DNA of 64,000 nt. Source: Agelas oroides. Its lineage: Eukaryota > Porifera > Demospongiae > Agelasida > Agelasidae. The stretch is taken from contig OX422183.1 in NCBI GenBank assembly GCA_949130485.1, forward strand, positions 12,436,543 to 12,500,542, written 5' to 3'. Below, in pieces: positions 23,660 through 33,440 of the stretch (its first letter is position 1; each line of letters opens with the position of its first letter). The position numbers were made by a program, and so were the translations under genes. The notes beneath the pieces were generated by a model. That model saw nothing but the letters and a program-made list of their open reading frames with translations. It was not told the DNA's origin and searched no databases.

Positions 23660-25070
23660 TTGTAAGCAGCTTCTTCTCAGTCAATTCGTGAAGAATCCGA
23701 CTTCGAATCTGTGCTGTATCACACTGCAGGAGACGGGTGTGCATAACGTGTGTTTAGTACCCATACATTGCTTACAAATGCTTACCTGCTCAAATCCCAT
23801 TGGGAGACCCAGTAGTAAACATCTTGCAAACTGTGTAGAAGACAAAATTTACTAAACTTGTCATGTGCTGCTTTGCTTGCAAGTGAACTCCAGCTGCATA
23901 TCAAGATCTTTGAGGCTTTTTTTTTTTCAGACTAACAGATCAGGCCAAAATTAAATTATTATTCCACTTATTAGACCACAACTACAAATGTTTTTACAGG
24001 TCTTATACTAACATAACTGTAAAGCAACCACTGAATCTTGTATGACTATTCTAATACCCAGTTGACTGAGTGTACGTATGTATAGGTACCTCAAGACTAA
24101 AGATGCCACAGTCGTATCCATTTAGTTGGCAAGGTATGTCCTATAGTGGATAAAAAATATGTCTATTCATACACATTACAAATATACAGCAGTACCACCT
24201 ACTGCAGAAAATATCGCCCTCAGATGCCTTACTAACCGTTGCCATATGGAATTTCCAGTCATGCCAGCTGATAATGTTTTCCTCTGTTTGTGCTCTTCTC
24301 TCAAGATAGTTTCTGTTAGTAATAGAACAACAGTATCTATCTGTAACAGTACAAGTATTATATTTATGTACGATTACATACCAAATTGTGCAAAAGTAGG
24401 GAGAACATAGTGGCTTGAATGAATCATAGTATATCATTTCCTTTGCCGCCAGATCAGCCCACTGTCAATGAAAAATTGGAGATGTAGATCATTAGTATTC
24501 ATCAATCATGACTGTAAACTCCCTGAGCTTGAGGTATATGTACTGTACCATGAATGTCCAGTGGTTTCGCTTATCATTGAAGAGTACCAGTATTCCATCA
24601 GATTCAAACAACTTTTTATGTATATGTATTCAGGTACTAATCATGTAATCAACAGGTATTCCACATACCTTTCTGTAGTATCGTAGCACACCATCATAAC
24701 CAGTAGAAAGCAATTTCTCTGTGAAGAAACTGTTCAGAATGGTGGTCTTTCTATGTGTCAGCTGCAAGCCAATTGTTAACAAAGTAATCTATGTTGTAAG
24801 TATGTAAAGCTTTTCTAGCCAACTTTTCATTCTTACTCTCTCTGCTTCAGATTGGAGAAGACGAAGATATTTCATCATGATCTGTGGGTCAAGAAGAGTA
24901 TACATACTGGCACTGCTGATAGTCTTGCAAAACAACCATTGTGCACTTTAACACTGGAATTGATTTACCTTATCATTCAGCCATTCTTTGCCAGCTAACC
25001 TCCTGAGGTCATCACTAATCAGCTCATTGTCATTGCCATCAGTTATTATAATTTGCTGTTGCTCACTCAT
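23580..25070 (-). CDS. Ulp1/SENP-like (C48) cysteine protease encoded in the MULE (spliced)
   Basis: C48 proteases cut SUMO-type modifiers from proteins; this is a predicted transposon-borne version. Exons (minus): 25070-24969, 24881-24837, 24761-24669, 24611-24549, 24461-24382, about 24310-24250, 24140-24090, 23830-23786, 23723-23580. They spell, in order: LAGKEWLNDK + IMMKYLRLLQ (the family's 'WLND' entry motif), LNSFFTEKLL...YDGVLRYYRK, ILVLFNDKRNHWTFM (catalytic His in HW), AAKEMIYYDSF (catalytic Asp), NYLERRAQTE, IPCQLNGYDCGIFSLE (oxyanion Gln and catalytic Cys), FARCLLLGLPMGFEQ, then TAQIRSRILHELTEKKLL. All but one of the junctions keep frame; the one after the Asp exon gives a stop or needs a different donor, so this copy may be damaged. 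After EKKLL the frame ends at 23580, while another frame runs on into the transposase, suggesting an ancestral protease-transposase fusion. Confidence 0.75.
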
Positions 25071-25305
25071 CACTGAAAGTTGTTGAATGTAATTATAGCT
25101 GCATCAGTATTACGTGGCTACATCATTTTGGGAGCCCAATGTGGCGTACCTTCCTCCAGGCCAGACGTCACTCAACGCTCACTTTTCCCGCGAAATCAAT
25201 CAAGCGGCATGTGAGTATAATCCAGACCGCACCCCTTAGCGCATGCGCACATAGTAACATTACCAAAGTCTAAGTCGAAAGTACGCCCAAAAAAAAAATT
25301 CGCCC

Positions 25306-25692
25306 TTTACGTCGTGTAATTGCGGCAAGCGTGAGCGAGCCCCACACCAGTGAGTTGAACGGCGGAATTTTTCTGATATATGTGTATGTACGTATGTACG
25401 TCCATTTCAGCATAGGAAGGAGTGGCAATGGGAGCAGTTACCTTCAAAATACCTTTACAGTGCCTACCTCTCAATGGATGTAGACAGCATCTGTTGCAAT
25501 ATCCAGCAGAGGAGCGAACCAACTGTCTGCAACCATACCACACATGACTGCATGGATACCACAGGGGACGTAGCTAGTTGGTGACCTACCATTGAGAGTA
25601 AGTGTGGTGTAATTATTATAAAACCAGGATATAGTTGGGGAGGGGGGGGGGGGGGGGGGGTAAGCCCTCATGCATGCATGCACACGTGCACA
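25306..25692. other. Border of duplication copy A; no gene seen
   Basis: Beyond the MULE, GCGAGCCCCACAC at about 25336-25348 matches 41513-41525 beyond copy B, so the duplicated sequence may resume here briefly. A G-run of 18 or more lies near 25641-25660, next to the CA array. No exon is seen. Confidence 0.4.
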
Positions 25693-25695
25693 ACG

Positions 25696-25753
<58 letters not shown>

Positions 25754-25897
25754 TGCACACACACACACACACACACATGCACACACACACACATGCACAC
25801 CATGCACACGTACAATGTGTGCACACACACATGCAATACACACATGCACATCCACACACATACATGTGCACACACACATGCACACACACACACACAG

Positions 25898-25929
<32 letters not shown>

Positions 25930-26055
25930 CACATAGCACACACACGCACACAAACACACAGCACACACACACACACACACACGCACACACACACACACAT
26001 GCACACACACACGCACACACACACACATACACACACGCACATACATACACATTAG
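25693..26055. repeat. (CA)n microsatellite with CATG-type interruptions
   Basis: About 360 bases of ACACAC interrupted by GCACAC, CATGCAC and TACAATGTG units. All long open frames here (poly-His/Thr on one strand, poly-Cys/Val on the other) are translated repeat and not genes. Confidence 0.98.
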
Positions 26056-26163
26056 TGCATACTGATGTACTTTGCATTTCTACAGAAGCAAAGTGTCTCC
26101 ATAAATTCAGCTGCAGAGAGAGTGAGGATCACTTTGAAAGAGATAGGCTGATGACCTGATTCT

Positions 26164-26900
26164 ACTGGATGAGCAGCTAAAGGTAATTAAGTCAGCTTTC
26201 CAGGAGAAGTTACTTACTGTGGAAGGACTAGTCATCAGGCCTGCAGTGGTTGACCGAGCACGCCAGACAAAGAAGAAGTATGCTCATATCAAGGCAAGAA
26301 TGAGGCTTCGACAATGCAGTGCTCTTAAACAGAGCAATAGATGAAGGCACAAAGGTTCTTCTTCCTATCAGAACAGGGTTGGGATTCAAGCAGACCACCT
26401 TCGTAAGGTAATGTAATCATACCGCAAGAGTTTATTAAGCCTGCATATCGTCATACACTTACACTATCATTAAAGGCAGAATGCTGAGTGTTAGTAGATA
26501 AGAAATAACATTTTCATAGTTGTACTTTTTCTACTACTTGTACACCACTTTACAGGAGGCTGCTAAGAAGGCAGACACTGCCCTGTCATCACTTCCTACC
26601 GAAAAAGAGCCAGCAGCATTGATCGCTGGTATACAGAAGCCAGTGAAACCAATTGCAGGTTATACTAATTCATGCTTTGCAGTTTGATATGAGTCACTGC
26701 ACTCACTGGGATTAGTTGTTACTCCTTATAGGTAAGAAGAAATCAAGATGTAGGGAGTGTGAAGGGTGTTTAGTAGAAGAAGACTGTGGTCAGTGTCCCC
26801 AAGCCAAATGTTGTGCAAAGAGAAAGTGTGAGTCAACAATAATTGTCCATGCACCGAGATCATCATGCTCACGTTCACATCATTTATTTGTAGGTTCACT
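26164..26900 (+). pseudogene. Gene fragment with a CXXC-type zinc finger
   Basis: Two exons join in phase. 26556-26658 (after TTTACAG) reads EAAKKADTALSSLPTEKEP and on to KPIA. 26732 onward (after CCTTATAG) reads GKKKSRCRECEGCLVEEDCG, then QC and CCAKRKCES. The spacing CxxCxxC...DCGxC...C..RKC matches CXXC fingers of DNMT1, KDM2 and MBD1-type proteins, which bind unmethylated CpG. The usual KFGG segment is missing, so the finger is shortened or degenerate. An upstream open segment (about 26174-26345, GLVIRPAVVDRARQTKKKY) may be another exon. No start, stop or partner domain could be placed. It could be a remnant of a chromatin gene or of a mobile element. Confidence 0.5.
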
Positions 26901-27179
26901 GCTGTCTAGCCTTGTACCCAGGCTCCTCCCCATGCCGAAAAGCGGTGAGAGAGGGGATGGTATAAGTTCACACCATTTGAAACGGTCACGTCATAATTGC
27001 ATCATTTTGAATGTGTGGAATGTTCATTAATGCATAGCGCACGTGACTGTGTTGGACCTCCTCTGAGCAGCCACAGTGTTGTGAATGGACCAGGGCGAAC
27101 ATGAAAGGCATGTATCTCAGATAAAGCACACAAACGACCCCATGTTGGAACCATGATACTTACAATCACCTTTCTTGTT
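26901..27179. other. Dispersed-repeat end and unassigned sequence
   Basis: CTAGCCTTGTACCCAGGCTC at about 26908-26927 is the left end of the dispersed AGCCTCGTACCCAGGC family. Its partner is not obvious. Nothing else is recognisable up to the LINE. Confidence 0.4.
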
Positions 27180-29250
27180 TAACTGATATTCGACACGACA
27201 TCAGACTTCGCGAATGTCTCTACAAGCGTTTCAAGTCCTCCAAATGCTTTGACTGGTATGTCAAATATAAGACCATCCGCAACCAAGTGGTCTCCAAGCT
27301 CCGAGAGGCCAAACACACGATGTGACTCAAAAAAGTTCTGGTCCATCATGCGCACTCTGAAATCCAGTAAATCCAACCATTCCAAGGCATTATCAAATGG
27401 CTCTGCCTTATCTACTTCAGACCCTGATAAAGCTATGATGCTTAACTATTTTTTTGCATCCTGCTTTAATTCCAAGGTTATCCATCCTACCTATGTGGCC
27501 CCTTACCATCCCTGCGGCCCCCCCTCCCAATCTTGACATCACCCCTGACAAAGTTATTTGGCGCCTTTGTAAGATCAAACCCCACTCTGCATCAGGTCCT
27601 GATGCCATCTCAGCCTGGATGCTGAGGACGTTTGCTGAAGAGGCAGCTCCATCTATTGCCTCTTTGTTTAACCTGTCTCTTAGTCTTGGGAAACTGCCCA
27701 ATGACTGGAAATGTTCCAATGTTGTTCCTATTCCCAAGGAAACCAATAAGTCTGATGTTCGGTTTTATAGACCAATATCCCTACTACCCATCATAAGCAA
27801 AACCCTTGAACACCACGTTTATTCTCTCCTGTCAGAACACCTAGCTGCCCACAACATTCTCTCGACCAACCAGTTTGGCTTTCAGAAACACCACCACACT
27901 GCTTTTGATTGCTATTCATAAGTGGCACTCTGCACTTGACAACCACCAACATGTGGGTTGTGTCTTCTTTGACCTAAGAAAGGCGTTTGACAGTGTGCCT
28001 CATCAGGCTTTACTAAACAAACTTTACTCCCTGCACCTTCCTATCCACCTATTCTCCTGGTTTTCCAACTACCTCAAGCAACGTCTCCAGAGAGTTGTCC
28101 TGATCGTGGTTGTACATCCCCATGGTTGCCTGTAATCTCAGGGGTACCCCAAGGTTCAATCTTAGGTCCTATATTTTTTCTGCTGTATATCAATGATATC
28201 TTTAACATACAACTATCAAAAGGCTCAACCTTGCTGGTTTATGCGGACGACATTCTGCTCTTTAAACCTCTAAGCTCTCCCTCTGACATGCAGGAGCTCC
28301 AAGATGATGTGGATCGCATTTGTGAATGGATTTCCTTGAACCACCTTACCATAAATGTGGCTAAATCTAAGTCGATGTGCATTTCCAGGAGTCACTCCAG
28401 CAAACTGAGATTCACAATCTTAGTCAACGGTAGTCCCCTGGAGAAGGTGAAATACTTCAAGTACCTGGGCTTGTGGATTACTGATGACCTGACTTGGTCT
28501 TGTCATATCGAGTCTGTGTGTTGTAGGGCAAGGCGACAACTTGGCTTTATATACAGATTTTTTCCCCCACATTGTGATGCTGGTACCATATTTACCCTGT
28601 ATAAGGCCCAAGTTCTCCCAATGTTAGACTATGCATGTATTGTCTGGGATCCTCATTTGAGGAAGGACCAACTACTGCTCGAATCGGTTCAGCATTTTGC
28701 ACTGAAAATTGCCAGTCGATCTTGGAACTTGGACTACCAGATTCTTCGTACCCATTATGATTTGGCTCCCCTCACGAACAGGAGATCGTACTTTAAACTC
28801 CTTGCTACTTTTAAGTTTGTTCATGGCTTTTTGTATTGCCCTGGTGGTTATTTTCTTTATAAACAATCTCCTAACTTAAGAATTAGTCATACTAGACAGC
28901 TAGTGCAGCCTTTTGCTAGATGTACTGCTTTTTATCATTATTTTTTCATATCAAGTGTTAAACTTTGGAACTCCTTACCTGCCGATGTTGTTTTGTGCAG
29001 TAGCATAGGGTCCTTTAAAAATAAAATTAGGTTACTGTACAATTGCTAAGTTTGTTAGCTACCCTATTCAACTTACTACTGTTCCCATGTATTCTTGTCT
29101 TATTTTCCTTACTTATTTTCTTTATTCATTTTTGTTTTCTTTCGAAGTCCCTCACACCAGCCTTTGGCTATGGGACCGACTGTACCCACTTTATTCAATC
29201 TGTGGTCAGTTCTATAAAACTGTTTGAGCTGGATTGATTCCTGACAAATG
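27180..29250 (+). mobile_element. 5'-truncated non-LTR retrotransposon (CR1/Jockey-like LINE)
   Basis: A plus-strand reverse transcriptase in several frames, with no endonuclease domain upstream in the window, ends at 29049 and is followed by about 200 bases of 3' tail. The 5' border is set by the first recognisable linker sequence (LRECLYKRFKSS near 27210) and is approximate. Insertion lies between the two copies of the segmental duplication. Class is judged from motif order and the C-terminal WNSLP block. No target-site duplication was identified. Confidence 0.8.
27249..29049 (+). pseudogene. LINE reverse transcriptase ORF2 (broken)
   Basis: Would copy element RNA into DNA at the insertion site. 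Segments in order: linker (FWSIMRTLKSSKS), RT block with KIKPHSASGPDAISAWML, NDWKCSNVVPIPK and FYRPISLLPIISKTLE (27454-27921), VFFDLRKAFDSVPH with the first catalytic Asp (27875-28135), SGVPQGSILGP and the catalytic LLVYADDILLF (28126-29049), then the thumb and C-terminal region ending WNSLPADV and a stop at 29047-29049. Frames change near 27330-27480, 27900 and 28120, so this copy cannot make the full protein. From 28126 the last 307 residues are uninterrupted, suggesting the insertion is not very old. Confidence 0.85.
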
Positions 29251-29840
29251 CAAGTTGGGGAGCAAACAAGGCCTGACATTATCATTCTCTGCCCTTCGCT
29301 TTAGTCACTTGGTACAAAAGTTCTTTTCCGACATGCAGCCTCAATAATAATAACCTTGTTGTGTGTCCACATCTTGATTACTATTTCTTGCAGTTAGGAC
29401 AGCAGTAATACATGAAACTGATTTATCGAAAACAAGAAGCATTTGCAAACGGTCTAATGTGAACATCTTAATGTAGCATTTCTTCAAATTCGCAGCCATT
29501 TTAGAAAAGCAAGTTTTCACGCTTCCCTATAGCAACAGATTAATACAACTTCACCCTACACATGGCCATGCACTCCAATAATTCTAGGGAAAGAGACTAC
29601 ATTGTTGCTTACACACAATCACCCATTGTGAGATTCTCACCCAATGACTCTTTCTAAAGTTTGAAGATTGACAAGGAGAAGGCAATAACATTCTCTAGCT
29701 AGCACTTTTCATGGCCACATTTAAGAAGTCAACATGGTTAAAAAGTTGTTGGATTTTTTTGTTGTTGGTGTTGTTGTTGTTGTTTCGCTGTGGGTCAAAT
29801 TTGAGGCACCCTTTAACTTATCTGAGAAGCCAGACAGATA
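29251..29840. other. Sequence between the LINE and duplication copy B
   Basis: No gene is seen. A GTTGTTGTTG-rich stretch lies at about 29760-29785. Similarity to copy A begins abruptly at about 29842, which corresponds to 11304 and so to the end of the methyltransferase reading frame. Confidence 0.5.
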
Positions 29841-30772
29841 TCAGACATCCTTACCACTACCCACAATCATACCACTAACAGAAACAATCAAATACTTGGA
29901 TGGCTTTCCTGGTTCGGCAATTGCATCCAAGTACTCAATGCAGAGTGACGAGACTTTGGGAGGATAATCTTTCAGCCTTGTGAATATGAGATGATCAAGG
30001 ACATTCTGTGAGCATGGCGTTTGAAACTTGTTATTGAAACACTGACTGAGGTCAAAGGTGAGAGCCTCCTTGTGGATGACATACTTTAGTTGCAGGTTTT
30101 TCAAAGCGTCGGAGACATACTCTGTGCTCTGGAGCTCTTGTCTTTGCTGATGTAGCCAAAATATGCTATTAGCTCATCAAATGACTGCCGACTTGAGCTA
30201 ACAATGACTAATTCTCCATTAGGCTTCAGGAGACGGATAATGCCTTTCAACAGTGGCTCTAGTGATGTTGCATAGTAAGCACAGACGGAATTGATCATAA
30301 TAATAAGGTCGAAGCTTAATGGTGCCGCAAAACTTTCCTCTTCTAGCTCCTGGTAGTCTTCAACTAGGACCTTCCCTCTGACATTAGGAGCAAGGTCCTT
30401 TAGTTTTGATTCTGCTACCTCACATATTTCATTATCAGCATCAATACCAGTGTAGTGGAATTTTACATTGGGGAATAATTTTACCAAATTGGACAGAATG
30501 TGCCGATCAAGAGCCCCATCTCCACATCCTATGCTACAGATTCTGAATTCTTCCAGACATGAACCATTCTGAGTATTTGCATTTACCAGTTCCATCCCCT
30601 TCCATACCAGCCATTTGCTGATCACTTCTTCATAGTTGCTTAGCTTCTGGAAAGATGAGAGGTGTTCTGGGTCACCCAAGTGAGAGAGATCTGAAGGAGG
30701 CCCTTACCATGATAGACTGTCCATCTCTTTGTCAAGATCTTCAAGAATAATCCTTGGAGCTCTGGATGCCGT
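29841..30772 (-). pseudogene. Histamine N-methyltransferase-like copy B, inactivated
   Basis: Nearly identical to 11307-12239, but it carries three disabling changes. The start ATG is ACG (30772-30770). The codon after the tryptophan of the DSLSW motif is TAA where copy A has CAA (about 30707). A 1-base deletion lies in the region of the A-copy sequence IARFWLHQQRQ (about 30162-30168), shifting the frame. Downstream and upstream of these the SAM-binding motif SIGCGDGALD and the C-terminal CFNNKF block are intact. With most codons still conserved, inactivation looks recent. If transcribed it could only give a fragment from an internal ATG. Confidence 0.9.
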
Positions 30773-31891
30773 TATGTAACTAGCTAGCAGGCCCAAGGAA
30801 TGGGAATCTAATCTGAGTGCATACTTGTGCAATTATGCACACCTGTCTTGGAAATACAACTATCCTTCACAACAAGCCTCCCTTCACCAGCTGCACCACT
30901 CTCTCATCCTTGTGTGCTTCGTTCAACAACTTCTCTGTTTTTCTGGAAGAGATTGGGTTTAGCTAGTGTGAGTTGCCGTTGATGAAATGTACTTAGCTAC
31001 TGACCCATTCCGACATACATAGCACTGAACATTCACATTTCATGTTTACAACAAACTGTAATGGCTAGCTACATGTGCAAGTTGCTAACTGTTGCATGAT
31101 TCAAGTTTACGTGCCCTGTGATAACTACCACTAGCCTCAGATTCGCCGAAGTAGTGCAAGAATACACAAAGACATCACCATACACAAACATGAGTAGTCA
31201 AACCAATAAAGAATTAACTACATGATGGAATGATGTAACTTGATATCATGAATACTACACGGCAAGAGGAATGTAATTTAATCTGAGTACATAACTTCTT
31301 GTTTGGCTACCACCATTCACCCCTATCTTGTGAATACAAGTATCCTTGACCTGAATGATATAACTGTGATGTAATAAATTGTACACAGGTCAGAGGAATG
31401 GAAATCTAATCTGAGCACGTAACATGACTTGTGTCTTTGTTTCTTCCATCATGCACCCACCCCGTAGACAAGTACACTAGCTTCACCAACATGTCTTCCT
31501 TCACTATCCATCTACGTACAACTTGACAAATAACTCAAGCGTATGTAGTGCTAGGAATATATTCGTGGCTCCTCACCAGCCTCGTTGCTAGGGTATGAGC
31601 ATGGGAATGAGGCTGCTAACAGTGAACAGGAAAACTTATTTCTCCAACTTGTAGGCAAAATGAGGGGTGGTTACTGCGCTTTACAGTTACAAAGATTGTG
31701 TTTGTGCAGACCTTGATTACTATTATTTTGCTTATTTCTTTCTTTCCGCAACACAATTTCTATTGTTGGAAGTCATGTAACTCCAATCTTGATACCAACA
31801 GGATAAGTTTGACGTACAAATACAAAGTTTGCATCGTGCATGAGTCTGAGGATGATGTTAACCAATGCATGAACTAGAATCATGCTGCAAC
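30773..31891. other. Copy B of the duplication: non-coding part
   Basis: Matches 12640-13410 of copy A, with small indels. No exon is supported. It ends at the HIRAN-ORF transposon at 31894. Confidence 0.5.
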
Positions 31892-32100
31892 TACCGTAGT
31901 GTCCCGTTAATACGCCCCCCCCCATTTTGTACACTACATCCCGCCTAAAGTGGGGGGGGGGGGGGGCTTATATTCGAGGATGCAATTAGTCTCGACTATA
32001 AGCCCCCCCCCCAAAAGATTTTACGCAAGTGCTACGTACGCAATTAGGACACTTCCAACTAACTATGGCGACGACTTTCAGGATCGAGAGTACTGTTCGC

Positions 32101-32817
32101 GGGATCAATCGTACTTGACGGACCAAGCGCGCTACGAAGTCCGGAAGCCATACAAATGCTAGTGGCCACACCCACATCCCTTGTGACGTGTCACGTGACC
32201 CAATTATTGACCTGCGGTACGTAGCTAGCGAGTGACAGCTTTTCGATAGTACTATCTGTTGGAAGCATAGAGTTGTGAATCACAGTCTTCATTCTGTAGA
32301 CCCGGCCCAGCTACTGGTGTTCACACCCAGCATGCCGAGTCCTACTGGAACCGGAGTAAGACAAAGTTTAATCAAGCGAATGAAAGTCCACGCCTAGGAG
32401 ACCCGATGATGCTACCCTCGTACCTGGACGAGTTCATGTGGCGGGAACGTCATGAAAGTACCGCTTCCACAGCTCTGGCAAGTCTGTGTCGAGACATTGC
32501 CCTCAAGTTTCCTGATTGGTGAACGTAGGATTCCGCGTTGCACCGTCGGCCATCTACTGGTCCACATCTCCGACAGTTTTGCTTTTGTGTTAAAAAACAA
32601 GTTTCGAAAAGCTGTCACTCGGCTATGTACACAGTAAATTTTGTACGGCCTAGCTGTAACGAGTTTGTGCACAATCCGTTACAGCGGACCCGTGGATATT
32701 TTGCAGGTCAATAATTGGGTCACGTGACACGTCACAAGGGATGTGGGTGTGGCCACTAGCATTTGTATGGCTTCCGGACTTCGTAGCGCGCTTGGTCCGT
32801 CAAGTACGATTGATCCC
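32101..32817 (+). mobile_element. Merlin-type DNA transposon nested in the HIRAN element
   Basis: Perfect or near-perfect terminal inverted repeats of about 115 bp (32101-32215 and 32703-32817) begin GGGATCAATCGTACTTGACG. The flanks share CTGTTCGC or TGTTCGCG, an 8-bp duplication of a site that occurs once in the uninterrupted copies 1 and 3. The interior holds the end of an ISXO2/IS1016-like transposase. TIRs starting GG, an 8-bp target duplication and this transposase fit the Merlin superfamily. The element is internally deleted: 717 bp, with only the last 74 codons left. Confidence 0.85.
32298..32522 (+). pseudogene. C-terminal fragment of a Merlin (ISXO2-like) transposase
   Basis: The 74-codon frame contains VHTQHAESYWNRSKTKF and MLPSYLDEFMWRERH, the conserved C-terminal 'H(T)Q..ES.W...K' and 'YLdEFmWR' blocks of ISXO2/IS1595-type DDE transposases, where the Glu of AES is the third catalytic residue. 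It ends LKFPDW and TGA. The first two catalytic Asp residues are missing, so it is not functional. Confidence 0.8.
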
Positions 32818-33140
32818 TGTTCGCGGACATCACGTTTACAAAGCTGCGTGGTCTCCCTACATCAGAGAAGAGCTGCCAGTTCAACGCGAGGTCAATAACA
32901 TTCACGACGACTTCGCTGTAGCTGTCCTCATGAACGGCAACACTGTCGGTCATGTACCACGGGAAATTTCCAGAGTCTGCTGGTATTTCTTGCACAAGAG
33001 TGGCAGCGAGATGACTTGCATCGTCAATGGTGACAGAAGACGTTCTGAAGTTGATGGGAAAGGACTCGTGGTTCCGTGCGTGTACATCATCAGAGGGAAA
33101 CAAAAACACCTTGACTGACTGATAAACCTGTTTGCTAAAC

Positions 33141-33177
33141 CATAGATAATAGAGTCGTTACGACTCTATTATCTATG
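33141..33177. repeat. 37-bp palindromic insertion with 7-bp direct repeats
   Basis: Two 18-base arms (CATAGATAATAGAGTCGT and its exact reverse complement) flank a single T. GCTAAAC is repeated directly on both sides (33134-33140, 33178-33184). The other two HIRAN elements have GCTAAAC once here and no palindrome, so this is an insertion. Confidence 0.95.
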
Positions 33178-33440
33178 GCTAAACTAGCAGCTTAAAACTT
33201 GGAACATCTAACCGGCTTTTCTAAAAGCCACAAAACTTACAAAAGATTCACCGACTACTATAGTATTACTGAACGCACTTGCAACGTATAGTAAGCACGT
33301 GTAGTTTTGATGTTCCAGAAGACGCTCACCGGGGGGGCGTTATAACGAGTCAAACTACCCTGTGCAGGAACTTTGGCGGAAAAGAGGGGGGGGGGGGGGG
33401 CGTATTTTCGAAGGGGGCGTATTAGCGGGACACTACGGTA

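Larger units (their letters stand above)
20510..25305 (-). mobile_element. MULE-type DNA transposon carrying Ulp1-like protease and SWIM transposase
   Basis: Terminal inverted repeats of about 75 bp bound the element. The left end (20510-20587) starts GGGCGAATTTTTTTTTGGGC and contains TTTCGACTTAGACTTTG and GTGCGCATGCGC. The right end (25232-25305), inverted, has the same blocks in the same order. The left copy has a 5-base insertion after GGGCGTACT. Inside, all genes run on the minus strand: the Ulp1-like protease nearest the right end, then a transposase. The TIRs and protein content place it with Mutator-like elements. The expected 9-10 bp target duplication could not be identified. It interrupts duplication copy A near its right border; copy B (about 41450-41520) lacks it. 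Confidence 0.85.
32065..33118 (+). pseudogene. HIRAN-like ORF, copy 2, interrupted by Merlin
   Basis: ATG at 32065 begins the same protein as copy 1 (MATTFRIESTV) but is cut at 32100 by the Merlin insertion. The reading resumes at 32818 with RGHHVYKAAWSPYI and runs to a premature TGA at 33116-33118, in place of the final residues RLINLFAKLAA. Relative to copy 1 it also lacks one codon in the EMTVCIVNG region. Confidence 0.85.
31894..33438 (+). mobile_element. HIRAN-ORF transposon, copy 2 (with nested insertions)
   Basis: The same ends as the other two copies (CCGTAGTGTCCCG at the left; CGGGACACTACGG at the right), flanked by TA at 31892-31893 and 33439-33440. It is about 770 bases longer because a Merlin element (32101-32817) interrupts the ORF and a 37-bp palindrome (33141-33177) is inserted after it. 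Copy A of the segmental duplication lacks this transposon, so it arrived in B after the duplication, or was lost cleanly from A. Confidence 0.9.

Noticed and set aside
25616..26159. Long His/Thr and Cys/Val open frames
   Set aside because: They are translations of the CA/TG microsatellite on both strands.
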